Source: Talinum fruticosum (lineage: Eukaryota > Streptophyta > Magnoliopsida > Caryophyllales > Talinaceae). From it: a stretch of 64,000 nucleotides of DNA. Where the stretch lies: contig JAITYX010000046.1 in NCBI GenBank assembly GCA_021018815.1, positions 4,839,501-4,903,500 of the forward strand, in the 5' to 3' direction. How positions within the stretch are numbered: the stretch's first letter is position 1; the number at the start of each line of letters is the position of its first letter. The position numbers and the translations under genes were made by a program. Under the pieces are notes generated by a model. That model ran no database searches. It was not told the DNA's origin and was given only the letters and a program-made list of their open reading frames with translations. Positions 45,890 to 58,749 of this stretch are shown one piece after another.

Positions 45890-47649
45890 GACTCGGGATA
45901 TGGATATCCTCTGGGAGAAGCTACAAAGATGAATTTAATTTCCATACTAGAAATTGAACCACGAGAAAAAAGGAAAAAGAGATGAAGGTTCACCAATCGG
46001 ATCATAATCCGCCCTAAGTGACAAGTATAGAATGAATGGAGATCTAAAAGCTGGGTGTAAGGATACCCAGTAGTCACTTCCTCCTGCTCCTATTGAGAAA
46101 AGGAGCGAAAATAAAACATGGTCTATGGTGGATCATAAGGAATGAACGGAGGCCATGTGTTAAGCTGATTTGAGGCGTGACACTGTTCGCCAAGGTACCA
46201 ACAAAACCCGAAAAGGCCCTCAAACAAGATCCTACTCTCGTTCAATTCCCATGCAACACCTATACTTGGAGGGAGTTAAAGTTAGGCCCATGGATGGAAG
46301 TTGGCCTTCACATACGGAACCCATAAGGAGACAAGAAAAATGGCAAAACTTAGGCACAAATCCACGACTTTCTTGCTTGTTGGCGGCCACCACGGTCATG
46401 CCCATAAGGACACCACAGGTTGTGGGATGGGGGGCAAGCCAGGCCGTGAGGAAGTTTTGGGGACGTTTTGACTCAAATTAAAGCTTGGTAGTGACATACC
46501 GAAGCAATGAAAGGTTGAGAGCGGACCTCAAGAAACCTAGATCATGAGCTTTAGGTCGTTGAAGGTGGTTCTTTGCTCATGATACCAAGGCCGGGAATGA
46601 AGGATGATTCCTTGAAGCTGGGCGAAAGGCGAGGAAAATACTCATATAGCCACGGCTAAAAGTTTGCAAGATAAGTGAGATCTTTATCCATATAAGATAA
46701 AATTATTTTGGCAATAAAAGAAGAAATCGAGCATACCTTAATGATCTTCCACAAGCCACACAAGGGAAGATAGTTCATCAAATCCTTCTCAGCCTTGGTA
46801 TGCCTCACACCGGAGCGTAAACCCCTTGAGGCAAGTATAGGCGAGTGCACCCTAGTTAAGGTCTCTAATCTTATCTAGGTCCGCTATGTTCACCAAATAG
46901 TGAACAAGCACCTTTGAAGCTTAGTCGGAGAAGATTGATGTGCTTAGCAGAGAGAAAGCACAACCCGAACTTGTTGTTGAGGGGTGTGTTGAGCCCAAAA
47001 CTTAACATTCTCAAAAGCATAAAAAAAGAGTGTATTTAAAGAAATTCTCTCGAGGAAATCTACTAGCCACGGGACCAAAGAGGTGATATAAATAGTCATG
47101 GTTTTTGTAAAATTTTTTGTCTTAGACTAGAGGCTCCCTTAAGAAGCCCAAACCCGACAAGGCGATAAAATCAAAAGGATTAATAGTCATCTCCCTTAAA
47201 GGAAGATGAAACGTGTTAGTTGTGTACCAAAAGCACTCACTAATGGCTTGAATTAGGTCACGCTCCTTTTTGTCACATACATGGTTTAAAGCGATAAAAG
47301 GGAACCAAACCCGAAGTGTTCATAATGTCCTCCAAGGGATAGCTCCTTTCTCTACATGTCTCCATGAACTTCGGGATAGTCCTGTTACTCCGAATAGAAC
47401 CCTTTTGCAAGATGAAAATCCAACAAGATTTTTAGTACAAGTACTACTTTAAGTGAGCAAAGAAAGAAGCTTAAGCCAAGAAGCTTACCAATGGAGAAAT
47501 CGTAAATGAAGACACACGATTCTCAACTTCCACCAAGGGATCGTTTGTGCTCTATTCAACATGAGGACACCATTCTTGCTCTAGGAAGTTGTCATAAACT
47601 AACTTCTCGGCCCTTGTCCTTCGATGGGATGAGCCTTTCTCCTACACAT
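45890..47649 (-). pseudogene. Plant mobile domain (PMD) pseudogene, antisense in gypsy piece X
   Basis: PMD proteins occur in plant transposons and in host genes such as MAIN and MAIL1. Here CDKKERDLIQAISECFWYTT, then NTFHLPLREMTINPFDFIAL and SGL are open in one frame at about 47280-47130. This is the classic PMD signature of a TFHLP.GEMTITP.DF type. HLFGPVASRFPRENFFKYTL follows, then YMDKDLTYLANF and WLYEYFPRL (about 46680-46600), a usual C-terminal PMD motif. A piece with SLHPAFRSPFILYLSLRADY lies near 46050. A plausible start is the ATG at 47649. Stops and frameshifts abound, and the 3' end is approximate. Strand is opposite to the nearby LTR. Confidence 0.65.
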
Positions 47650-47778
47650 ATTTGAAGAGTTGTGTTTGTATAAACCAACTAGTTTTTTAAGAGCAAAACA
47701 AGAGCATAACAAGAGAAAAGCTAGAGCAAGAAAGAGAGCGATAAGTGAAGTGTGCAAAATGAACACATTAATTCTTCC

Positions 47779-47785
47779 TTTTATA
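47779..47785 (-). promoter_or_regulatory. TATA box of the antisense PMD pseudogene
   Basis: Minus-strand TATAAAA in GTCTATAAAAGGAAG, about 130 bp upstream of the ATG at 47649. The spacing is suitable for its own promoter. Confidence 0.45.
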
Positions 47786-48429
47786 GACAAATTTAGTCAA
47801 GGCATGCCAAACATATAAAGATAAAAGTCCAAAACGCAAGAAGCGGACCAAGAGGGAATCCGGCAGCAAGCTAAGGCCAGGCCTACCAAAGGCTAGCCAG
47901 GCACTAGCTATTAGGCTCGTCATGTCCCATCGGAGGCGGTTTACGACCCTAGCTGGTGACTAGCTTGAGAAGTCTCATCAAGCGTGGCAAGTGGATTTTT
48001 GGAACCATGCGCATGCAAGTAGATGCTTGGACCCACCACGTCGGCTTTTATAGATCGGTTTTTAATCTATTTTTTACTGAATTATTCAAGTAAAACACTA
48101 AACTTTCATAAATATGATTATCCACTAACATGCATGTTAGTATAGCAAATCATCGAGGCCAAGCATCATATCAAAGAACGATCGAGATTTCATCATGAAA
48201 ACTCACCGAGCTTTAGGCTCGATCAAGCCAAGCTCAGGATTCTCTAACCGAGTCTTCAAAACGTATGAGTCGTTATCAATTCCAGACCCTATGTTGGAGT
48301 TCGGATTCTACAGACAACCAACTCCAGACAGGACAAAACAATCAACATTTGAAACAACAAACAAAAATGAGATAAGTATCCTCTAGTGTCTAGATTGGCC
48401 CTTCCTCTTTCGGACTCGGTTAAAGTAGT
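47786..48429 (+). other. Gypsy X 3' region before LTR
   Basis: No supported gene. TTTAGGCTCGATCAAGCC (about 48212-48229) recalls the CGAGCTTCAGGCCC repeats of element K. CTTTCGGACTCGGTTAAAGT near 48410 matches the pre-LTR sequence at 4212-4231. Confidence 0.45.
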
Positions 48430-49014
48430 GGCCCGATGATGAAATCCCAGTCCTATTTGTGGATTTCAATCATGGACGGTATCCGATTGGTGTGACGGAA
48501 ACCGAGTAAACCACAAAAAACCTTCTAGCACAAAATAAATAACTTTTTGCCTTAGGTCAATCAAAAAATCCTTTTTCTTTCGGACGGTCCAAGGCTAGAT
48601 CAAACCCTCCAAATTCAATAGTGGCCAGCGCCACGTACAAGGCTTTGCTACACTCAAAACAATGCATTTCAACATTAGCTTCCAACAAAGACACGGAACC
48701 GAAATCATCCGTATGACGTCGTCAAGGCCGACGCCACATTTAATGATCGAAGCATCAAAACACTACGTTTTGCTCGAGAAGTCCAAGCTGAGACATGAAG
48801 CTTATCCCTAAAAAATGATGTCATTGATTTCAGCGCCACTCACCCGAGGCCCAAATATGGGGATCCGATTCAATCGTATTTTTGGTCCGATTTTTGTGAT
48901 TTCTTCGATCGGTTCATGCTCATTTTGGACGATTTCTTAGACCTTAACCCTAGCTCATTTGTAACCTAAACTTTCTTTGTAAATAGAGAACTTAGGCTCT
49001 TAGTTTATATACGG
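48430..49014 (+). mobile_element. Tat-like gypsy LTR fragment (piece X)
   Basis: Aligns with the start of the LTR at 4242-5814: CCGATGATGAAATCC, then GATTGGTGTGACGGAA and GTAAACCACAAA. The first ~60 bp are missing. It is cut at 49014 by element D, just after the TATA-like GTAAATAGAGAAC (about 48979). Confidence 0.7.
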
Positions 49015-50659
49015 TGAAGGGTTACTCCTGGAGAGTCTAACTCACCCTAGAGGGGGTGAATAGGGTGATGAGGAAATTTTATCAAACTTGGAAGGTTTAA
49101 GCTTGAAAAGAATAAACAAGATAATCTGTCTAGATTGGACTCGGAAAAGTGTAAACTCATAATTACGTGGAAACCCTCCTGGGGCGAGAAAACCACGGCC
49201 AATGCTAATCCAAGCACCAAGTCAAATCCACTATTTTGAATCCTCAAAATACAATGAATATAACTACCCGGATTTGTTCCCAAACAAATCTATTACAATT
49301 TTCCCAGGCTCAGAATTTACCTTATCTAACCGACCTAGTACTTCTAAGTTGAAGTTACCTTATCAACTTGGGATCCTCCAATTTTTTCCACGGTTAGAAA
49401 TTCCATTATCTAACCTAGTACTTCCAAACTGAGGTAACCTTTATAGTTTGGGACAAGCGGAGTTAAGGTAACCTTTACAACTCAATCGGAGAGAAAGAGT
49501 AGAAGAGTAGTAAGAATTGCAATACAACTTACTCAAAAGAATACAACTCGAGAATATTAGAATTACAGTTTGGGAGTTGCATGCTAGAGAAGATGTTTAA
49601 TATGGTCTCTCTTTTTCTTCCATTCGTTAGTTAAAATCTTGCGCTAAGGCTTTTATAAATAGTCTCGCCTTGAAGAGATAGATGTTGAGCCTCCAACATC
49701 TTTCCGTTGAAGCTGTCTAAGTCAACTAGTCTGTTGTAACGAATAGTCCGAGTCACTCAGATTTCTAGAACACCTTAAAATACCCATTGTGCCTTGATCC
49801 TAGCTTCCAACAACTCTTTTTCAGCTTTTGTAAACTGGAAAAGCAAAACGAAAAGAACGTTAGATTCAGAAATAAAAGATTACCCAAAACGAATGCAGAC
49901 AAGGCGGTCGATACGTTCTTAGATTTTCTAGAAATTCCAACTTTTTATCCGGCGAGTGCTTTAACGGTCGGAAGCTATTTGTTTTTGCTTTTTCTTCATA
50001 TAATTGACATTAGAAAAACCTACAAAAACATTAAGCACAATGGTTCTCAAAGTATAAATATACTTTGGTCCATAATTAGATAAGGATTAGTCTAAATAAA
50101 GCATTTAATGGCTAATTACCTTAATCTATTAATCTGGAATATTTAAAGTCTAATATTTAATATACTCAGATTCTAGATATCCTAAAACTCATAGAAAAAA
50201 TAATTCAATCTTAATGGGCACATGAGTTATTTAGACATTTTACAACTACACATGATTAAACAAATAATAGTGTAGGCAAAACTAAATGTCCGAATCGACT
50301 AAGTGGGTCGAGAATATGAGATCCGAGTGGGTCGGTCTTACTCACTAACTCAAATTCTACTTTACGAGTCCGAGTCTTACTTAGTGGGTCAGAATCCGAG
50401 ATCCGAGTGGGTCGGTCTTACTCGATCTGTCATAACTAACTCAAATTCTACTTTCTAAGTCTCGGACTTAATCGGATAATCTTAATATACTTAAGTCTAA
50501 GTTCGATCAAGAATAAGTCATATTGAAATGATGAATTGTAAAGAATATGACTTAGTTAAGTGAATTTCTTTTATGATGCTTCTTGCTTTATCCTAAATTT
50601 AGATCAATGCATGAAATCAAAATACATCCAAAGGGTTAGTTAGTAACACCGAGTCTTCA
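49015..50659 (-). mobile_element. Element D 3' LTR
   Basis: Plus-strand TGAAGGGTTACTCC to CACCGAGTCTTCA, about 1645 bp, the most diverged LTR copy here. GTGGGTCGG-containing text is repeated at about 50304-50340 and 50384-50420. Its outer flank is gypsy LTR, so D jumped into X. Confidence 0.85.
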
Positions 50660-50660
50660 A

Positions 50661-52096
50661 TGAGGACTCGGACTTTGTACGTATAACATTCGAGTACTAT
50701 CAAGGAATCAAGTACAAACTTCATCTCTTGTACGTTTTGATTACAAGTCATTCTAAGTGCTATAGAAACTTTTATGAGTGGTATAGAACCTTTTACGAGT
50801 GTTACGAAACTATTACATATGTTTTCATTCGATTCGACTTACTGCGAAAGCATATTCTTGCTCATCATTTCACACTTATAGTTTTGAGTCACCCGGATAA
50901 CATTCAGATTTATTGCATGTTCAAACATTTGCTCTAACACGTTTAAACTCGAGTCCGACTTCATATTCTAAGTTCAAGTGAATTATGGTGTTAATTCATC
51001 TCTTTAAGTCGGCTTGTTTTGTTTGAACTATATCTGTCTAGATCAAGTATTCTTACTCTAATATTCTTTATCTAACGTGATCTTTCTCAAGATTGACTCG
51101 GATGGAATTTGAGTATAATGGATATTAGACTCGAGAAAATTCCATTCCTCTCTAACTCGGATAATTATGCACTTAATTATCTTAATTAAATTATTATCTG
51201 TGTCTAATCTTGGACCAAAGTATTTTATACTTTGAGAACCAAAAAATGGTTTACTTTTGTAGGTTAACTAAACGAGGTTATCCTACTTTTGAATTACAAA
51301 AGTAACCGGCTTCAAGATATCAAATCACCAACGAGACAAGGCTTTTTTTATTTCTAATCAAGGCCCGGACATCTGTGTCGAGGTTGTCTGTTTCCAAAGC
51401 TGGAAATCTTCAACCCTAAGCTCAACGGTGGTTTCCACCATACTTTTCGAGACACCACCAGTGGATTGGGACATTCTAAGGAGTCAAGAGCCGTTGCACA
51501 ATGTTCACAACCCAACGGATCTTTTCTAAGCCACTCGGAATAACCGTTACAACGGTCTCCGAATATTTCTAATCGGAAGATAGTCACAACAGACTAATCT
51601 GCTTGGTCATCTATAAATAGAAGCCAACTCTCAAGACTTAAAGATTGCTGGAATCATTGTCAATACACATACTTAAGCAAAAGTCATTGTATTCATACTC
51701 AACCTTCTACTTACAACTCCAACTCTGTACTTGACATCTTTCTAAGTTGTAAGGTCATGTAATCGATTACAAATTCTCTTTCTTACTTTCCGAGTAAGGT
51801 CCCTTGACTGAGCTGCAAGGGTTAACTCAGCTCGGTTGTCTCAAACTGTAAAGGTTGCCTCGGATAGGAAGTACTAGATTAGATAAAGGAAAATTACGAG
51901 TCTACGAAAATCTTGTAAGGAATTATTTAAGGGAGCAATTACGGTGAAGTCTTTCTACTTGTTTTTGTGGATTCAAAATAGTGGATTTGACTTGGTTCTT
52001 GGATTAGCACTGGCCGTGGTTTTCTACCCCAGGAGGGTTTCCACATAAATTCTTAGTTTATACTTTTCTTAGTCCAATCTAGACTCGGATTGTCTT
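50661..52096 (+). mobile_element. Element C 5' LTR, first part
   Basis: Starts TGAGGACTCGG. TATA box at 51612-51619. Interrupted at 52096 by F; the remaining ~107 bp are at 53690-53796, ending CAAACCTTCA. Confidence 0.88.
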
Positions 52097-53684
52097 TGAA
52101 GACTCGAGACATCTGCTCAATACCTTTACGAGTTGTACAAAAGAAATCAGGTATAACAATCTCGTACTTACGAGTTTTGATTCCAAGGCATTCTCTGCAT
52201 CTTAGAAACTTTTCGAGCTATATGGTATCTTCTCTAAGTGATATAGCTTTTACTTCGTGTATTTCTTCCTTATCCTTGAGTGACTCGGAAAACTAATATG
52301 CTTATCTCACTCGGTTCCGAGTCCCTCATCACTCGGACTTATCGCATGTTGAATAGACTAGTATTTCGACTTTTCTCACTCGGATCTAACTTCGATTATA
52401 AGCTCTATTCTATTATAGTCGGTACTTTTAGTCTGTTTCATGCTTAGTCTATATCAAGTTATTTCACTCGATATTCGTCATATAACTTGATTCCTCTCTT
52501 AGGCTAAGTCGGATGGAATTTTGAGCTACATGGTTATTAGACTCGGAAAATTCCATTTCGTTTCTAACTCGGACAATTAGTTGTTTAATTATCATAATTA
52601 TTTTATTATCTCGTGTCTAATCTTGGACCAAAGTATTTTATACTTTGAGAACCAAAATTGATTTACTTTTGTAGGTTATTCAAACGAGGATACACTTTTC
52701 AAAGTACAAAGGTAACCGGCTTCAAAATGTCAAATCACCAGCAGACATGGCTTTTCACCTTCTCTGCTCCAGTCCCGAGAAGATTGTGTCGGGCTGTCTG
52801 TTTCCAAATCTGGAAAACTGGAACGCTAAGCTTAACGGTGGTTTCCACCTTATCTTTCAAGACACCGCTAGTGGTTTTGGGACTTCCAAGAGAGTTTCAA
52901 CCGTTGTCCAACGTTCACATTACAACGGATACTTTCGAGTGACTCGGAAAGCTTCGTCAACGGTCACAAAGAATTCTCGGTCAGCAGATGAAGATAACGA
53001 CTACTCTGCCTGGTCATCTATAAATAGAAGCCACCTCACAAGACTTGAAGATTGCCGAACATATTGTTAATACACGAACTTGAGCAAAGTCTTTGTATTC
53101 ATTCTCAATCTTCTACTTACAACTCCTACTCTGTAATTCATTACTTTCCGAGTTGTAAGGTCTTGTACTTAGTTAGAAACACTTTCTTACTTTCTCTGTA
53201 AGGTCCCTTGACTAAGCTGTAAAGGTTAACTCGGTTTAGTTGTCCCTAGCTGTAAGGGTTATCTCAGCTAGGAAGTACTAGATCGAGATAAGGGAATTTC
53301 GAGTCTAGGAAAACTTGTAAAGAGTTGTCTAAGGGAGCAACTCGAGTTCGGTCAGTTCACGGTATTTTGTGGACTCAAAATAGTGGATTTGACTTCGTGC
53401 TTGGATTAGCACGGTTCGTGGTTTTCTGCCCCATGAGGGTTTCCACGTAATCTCTAAGTGTTTACTTTCCGAGTTCATTCTTGACTCGGACCATCTCAAA
53501 GCCTTTATTTAATTTGCCACTTTATTCTAAGTAGCACTTCGAGTCCATACTTTTCTAACTCTGTTTTGACTCGAACTCACTTCGTATCGTATTTGGCAAA
53601 AGGAGTTTGAATTTCTAAGAAAATCCTCCATCACCCTATTCACCCCCTCTAGGGTGACTCGGACTCTCCCCGAGCAAACCTTCA
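52097..53684 (+). mobile_element. Solo LTR F inside element C 5' LTR
   Basis: TGAAGACTCGAG to GCAAACCTTCA, 1588 bp, a complete LTR of the same family. GTCTT is repeated at 52092-52096 and 53685-53689. No internal sequence is present, so an element inserted here and its two LTRs recombined. TATA box at 53019-53026. Confidence 0.92.
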
Positions 53685-53689
53685 GTCTT

Positions 53690-53796
53690 AAAGTTTATTT
53701 TAAACCTTAATCTTCCATTTATTGTTCAAATTTCCTCATCACCCTATTCACCCCCTCCCTCTAGGGTGAGTAAGTCTCTCCAAGAGCAAACCTTCA
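53690..53796 (+). mobile_element. Element C 5' LTR, last part
   Basis: Continues the LTR after F: AAAGTTTATTTTAAACC, also found in the C 3' LTR at about 61942, through to CAAACCTTCA. Confidence 0.88.
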
Positions 53797-53797
53797 A

Positions 53798-53814
53798 TTA
53801 GTATCGAGCCTAGC
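53798..53814 (+). promoter_or_regulatory. Primer-binding site of element C
   Basis: TTAGTATCGAGCCTAGC, identical to element A. Confidence 0.75.
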
Positions 53815-53855
53815 CTTTTAAAAAGGATCTAACTATCCAAATGTCTAAAGATCAA

Positions 53856-55670
53856 ATGGCTCGGAACAATGGAGAGTTCGATGAAGGAAGATCTTCCAAC
53901 GAGACCACCAAAGTTTAAAGTATCAAACTTCGTACACTAGAAGAAGCTCATGGAATGCTTTCTACTGGATCACGATGAAGATGTATGGAATATCATACGA
54001 GAAGGAAACTACATTCCAATGAGGATGGAAGAAACAAGACTCATTCCTAAAGCAAAGCTCGAGTACACAAGCGAAGAGGCGGAAAAGTTCACAAAAACTT
54101 CAAGGCAATGAACATTCTAATGTGCGCCATCAGCTCGGAAGAATACAACCGAATGTCAGCTTGTGACACGGCCAAAGAAGTGTGGGACACCCTTGTCAAC
54201 ACATATGAAGGCACAAGCCAAGTCGGATAAGCAAAGATAAGCCAATATCTTCACAAATATGAGCTATTCAAGATGGAGTCGAAGAAAACATCACTCGGAT
54301 GTTCATCCGCTTCACCGAGATTACTAACAATCTCAAGTCTCTGGGTCGAAAGATTTCCCATGAGGAAATGTGTAGAATGATACTAAGAAGCCTGCCCAAG
54401 AGAAGATGGGGTCCCAAGGTGACAGCCATCGAGGAAGCTCGGAACCTCTCTCTATTAAAGCCGGACAAACTCATTAGGAAGCTACTCACCCATGAGATCC
54501 ATCCGGAAGAGGAGGATGCAAAGGTCAACATTATAAAGAATATTGCATCGAAGGCCTCGAAAGCAGAGAAGAAAATCTGAGTTCATCGGACTCGGAAGAA
54601 GATCCCATCGCACTTATTGCTAGAGGCTTCAAAAGAATGATGAAGCATAAGAGATGGGATAAACGGCCAAGAGAAGAGTTCTACAAGAAAGACAAGAAGG
54701 ATAGAAAAGGTAAACACTCCTCCCCTTCAAAATTATCTTTAACTAAGAACTCAGGCTATTTTGAATGTGGCAAGCAAGGATCATATAGTCAAAGACTATC
54801 TAAGAAGAAAAAGGGACAGAAAGAAGAAGAAGGTTATGATGGCCACATGGAGTGATGAAGATTCATCTTAATAAGATAAAGACTCGAGATGACTCAAAGT
54901 GTCCGATGGCACTATCGGACTCATAAGCTGAATCTGAGTCGGACTCGGATCACTCGGACATCGAGGAAATGAATCCTCATGAGGTAATTGAATATTTCCT
55001 CAAGTTTTCCAAAGTTGATTTAGCTAAATATATTTATACTTTGGAAGAGAAGTCCAATTTTGATTCTTCTCAATTTAAAGAGCAACTTGAGCCTATCACT
55101 TCGAGATCATTTCTTTGAAAAATGAATTGGAAAAACCGAGACTTACTCTAAGAGAACTCAAGACTAGTGGTCAAGCTAATGAGACTTGGTCCGAGTCACT
55201 TAGAAGAGAAAATGAGAAACTGAAGCAAAAGCTCAATGAGTCTCAAGAACTTGTTTTGAAGTTTACTCAAGGTCAGAAAAACCTTGACATGCTCTTAGGG
55301 TCTTAATGTGTCTCCTTCATAAAAGAAGGACTTGATTTTAATAAGGAGGAAGAATCTAATTCCTACTCGGATCTTTTCAAAAATGATTCCGAACTGTGAA
55401 GTTCAAGAAGGCTGAGCATGGTCCCATTCATAAGAATGAAAAGAGGACTGAGCCTAGACCAGCTTACAGGAGAAAACCTTCTCCACCAATTTATAAAAGA
55501 AAAGATTTTCAAAAGAAAGAGACACAGATTCAGTTTTCTAAAAGGAAGACTCGGAATCGGACCAAACCCAAAGTTATTCAAATCTGGATTCCCAAGAGTC
55601 TTCCTCCTCAAAAAGGACCACGAGTTAAGGGAGTTACTGGGTTTCGTTAGAGGAAGTGAGAAAGGTTAGT
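53856..55670 (+). pseudogene. Element C gag
   Basis: The ATG at 53856 opens MARNNGEFDEGRSSN. The core reads MCAISSEEYN, DTAKEVWDTLVNTYEG, then in another frame MFIRFTEITNNLKSLGRKIS and ILRSLPKRRWGPKVTAIEEA. A long basic stretch RWDKRPREEFYKKDKKDRKG precedes the zinc knuckle (about 54763-54804). The knuckle is damaged: YFECGKQGSYSQRL lacks the first Cys, the His and the last Cys. Further on are an acidic segment, the coiled-coil-like KLKQKLNESQELVLKFTQGQ (about 55210) and the basic C-terminus TEPRPAYRRKPSPP. Frameshifts near 53900 and elsewhere. Confidence 0.85.
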
Positions 55671-58600
55671 TTGTTTTTGACTTGTAGGTAGCTCGAGAAA
55701 AGAACAAAAGGGCATTGGCACTGGACGGTGGATGCTCACGCTATATGTCGGGAGATTCAAGACTCTTTTCCGAGTTAGAAGATTACAAGGGAGGCAAAGT
55801 CACATTTGGAGATGATAGCAAGGGCAAGATAATTGGGATAGGCAAGATTGGAAAAGGCGACAATCTGATCAGCCCTGTCCACCTTGTCAAGGGATTGAAG
55901 TACAATCTACTTAGCATCTCTCAATTGTGTGACAAAGGTCAAGAGGTAAGATTCACTCGGACCAACCGTTATATTTCGATGAATCTACCAAGGAGACTAA
56001 GCTCTCGGGTAAGAGATCGGGTAATACCTACACTATTCCTCTCTCGACCCGAGTCGGAATTTATCTTGTTTAAAAGCATCTTTACATGATGATTCATGGA
56101 CATGGCATCGTAGACTAGGTCATGTTAGCATGCACACCATTAAAAAGCTTACATCTCATGGTTTAGTTAGAGGATTGCCTAATTGTGCATTTAAGAAAGA
56201 TAAAATTTGTAAAGCATGCACAAAAGAGAAACAAGTCAGATCATCTTTCAAATCTCTTAAAACTATTTCCACATCCAAAGTGCTTGAAATGTTGCATATG
56301 GATTTATGTGGTGACATCCCTGTCAAGAGCCTCGGAGGTAAATCATATGTACTTGTAATTGTTGATGACTACTCACAATTTACCTGGGCTTGTTTTCTTA
56401 AGCACAAAAATGAGGCGTTCAAAGAGTTCAGCAAGCTCGTAGGAAAATCCAAGTTGAGTCTCATACTTAAATCAAAGGAATTCAAACTGACCATAGAAGG
56501 GAGTTCGACTACTCAGAATTTTCAGAGTTCCGTGATAAGAATGGTATCTCCCAAAATTTCTCAGCACCAAGAACTCCTCAACAAAATGGAGTAGTGGAGA
56601 GAAAGAACCGAACTCTTAAAGAAATAGGAAGGACAATAATGATTGAACATAATCTACCCTACTATTTACGGGCTGAGGCGATCAACATAGCAAACTACAC
56701 ATTGAATAGATGCCTCATCGGACCCATCCTGAAGAAAACTCCATACGAGCTTTACAAAGGGAAGAAACCCAACATTTCATACTTCAAACCCTTTGGATAT
56801 AAGTGTTATGTTCATAACAATGGTAAGGATCACTCGACCAAGTTTGATACTCGGTCGGATGAAGGTATTTTTCTTGGTTATTCATCTCATAGTAAAGCAT
56901 ATCGCATTTTCAATAAAAGAACTAATTAAGTGGAAGAAAGCATCCACATTGTTTTTTATAAGATTGAACAGAGAAAACCAAATGAGTCAACATTCTCGGA
57001 TCCGAAGCTCGGTCGAGATGATGATCTTAGTGAAGATGAGGTCGGAAAGAGTCATGGAAAGGTCACTTAGAATGAGGTAACTCGGAACAATCGACTCATA
57101 ATGAAACGACTCAAGAGCCAACTCGGAATGTTGAAGGCCAATCGGATGAGCAAGCTCACTTAGAACATACTTCGAAGATCAACCAATTCAACCTACAAAT
57201 TTGGTGAACCGGAGAACAGGTAGAGCATTCAAATATGCTTCGAGCCACCCACTCGAAACATCTTGTCCAATATCAACGAGTGGGGTAAGAATTCGTTCCT
57301 CTCTACAAAATCTATGTGCATTCACTGCATTCATTTCATTAATTGAACCTAAAAATGCACTAGAGGCCCTAAATGAACCTGAATGGGTAGAGGCCATGCA
57401 AGAGGAACTCAATCAATTTGAAAGAAACCAAGTCTAGACTTTGACCAAACAACTTTCCGACCACCCAGTTATAGGAACCAAATGGGTTTCCAAGAACAAA
57501 CTGAATGAAGGTGGGTTGGTAGTCGAAATAAGGCTAGACTTGTGGCTCAAGGTTACAATCAAGAAGAAGGGATTGATTATGGAGAAACCTTTACACCTGT
57601 TGCTAGAATTGAAGCTATTAGAATCTTATTGGCATTTGTATCAAGCATGAATATCAAACTATATCAAATGGATGTTAAATGTGCTTTCCTTAATGGTTTC
57701 ATTGAAGAGGAAGTCTATGTTGAGCAACCCCTGGATTTGAAAACTCTGAATTTTCAAATCATGTTTTCAGATTGCAAAAAGCTGTTTATGGTCTTAAACA
57801 AATTCCCAAAGCTTGGTATGAAAGACTCGAGCAATTTCTTGATTGAAAATGATTTTAGAAGAGTCGAGATTTTTCTTAGTTAATGAGACATGAATTTCAA
57901 ATGAGCATGATGGGAGAACTCAATTTCTTCCTTGGTCTACAAATCAAATAAGATAAGGATGGCATCTATGTCCATCAATCAAAGTATACCAAGGACTCTG
58001 CTGAAGAAGTATAAACTTCAAGACGCAAAACATGCGAAGAACACCTATGAAGCAACGACGATAAAACTAGACTCGGACGAAAAAGGTAAAGTAGTAGATC
58101 GGAAACTTTATCGAGGTATGATTGGATCTCTGCTATATCTTACTTCCAATAGGCCGGACATAATGTTTAGTGTATGTCTGTGTGCAAGATTTCAAGCTAA
58201 TCCAAAAGAATCACATCTCACCGCGGTGAAGAGAATTTTCGGATATCTTGCAGGGACTCATAATCTAGGTCTATGGTACTCAAGAAACTCATAACCGACT
58301 CTCACTGGATACTCGGATGCTGACTATGTTGGGTACAAAGTTGATAAAAAGAGCACCTCAGGAGCCCGCCAGTTTCGGGTCAATCCCTTATATCTTGGCA
58401 CTCACGAAACGAGTTGAGTAGCTCTATCAACTTCGAAGCCGAATACATTGCGGCTTGAGCATGCTCGTGCTCGGATTTTATGGATAAAGCAACACTTGAG
58501 AGATCTTGGACTTACATTCAAATCAATTCCAATCAAGTGTGACAATCAAAGTGCAATCAGCATCACTAAGAATCCAGTTCAACACTCAAAGACAAAGCAC

Positions 58601-58749
58601 ATTGAGGTCGGGTATCATTTTCTAAGAGACCATTCTGAGAAAGGTGATATTGAACTTGAATTCATTCCTACCAACTTCAATTAGCTGATATCTTTACTAA
58701 GCCACTTAGTGAGGATCGGTTTGCTTTATTAGGAATGAGCTTGGCATGA
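55671..58749 (+). pseudogene. Element C pol (protease, integrase, reverse transcriptase, RNase H)
   Basis: The protease start reads LDGGCSRYMSGD, with the DSG motif changed to DGG. Gag-pre-integrase has MHTIKKLTSHGLVRGLPNC. The integrase has MLHMDLCGDIPVKSLGGKSY (about 56290) and, after a frameshift, GVVERKNRT (about 56590). The reverse transcriptase has [20 protein letters not shown] (57542) and [20 protein letters not shown]. About 100 bp containing the YVDD codons are then deleted at 57863-57868. MIGSLLYLTSNRPDIMFSVC is intact (58118). RNase H has HARARILWIKQHLRDLGLTF, CDNQSAISITKNPVQHSK and a final LSEDRF region, stopping at 58747-58749. Cannot be active. Confidence 0.9.

Noticed and set aside
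46170..46481. 103-codon plus-strand frame in gypsy piece X
   Set aside because: It overlaps the antisense PMD pseudogene and shows no recognisable domain.
47410..47490. Possible intron (GTAAGC to CAAAAG) in the PMD pseudogene
   Set aside because: It would explain a frame change, but the gene has many other breaks and the acceptor is weak.
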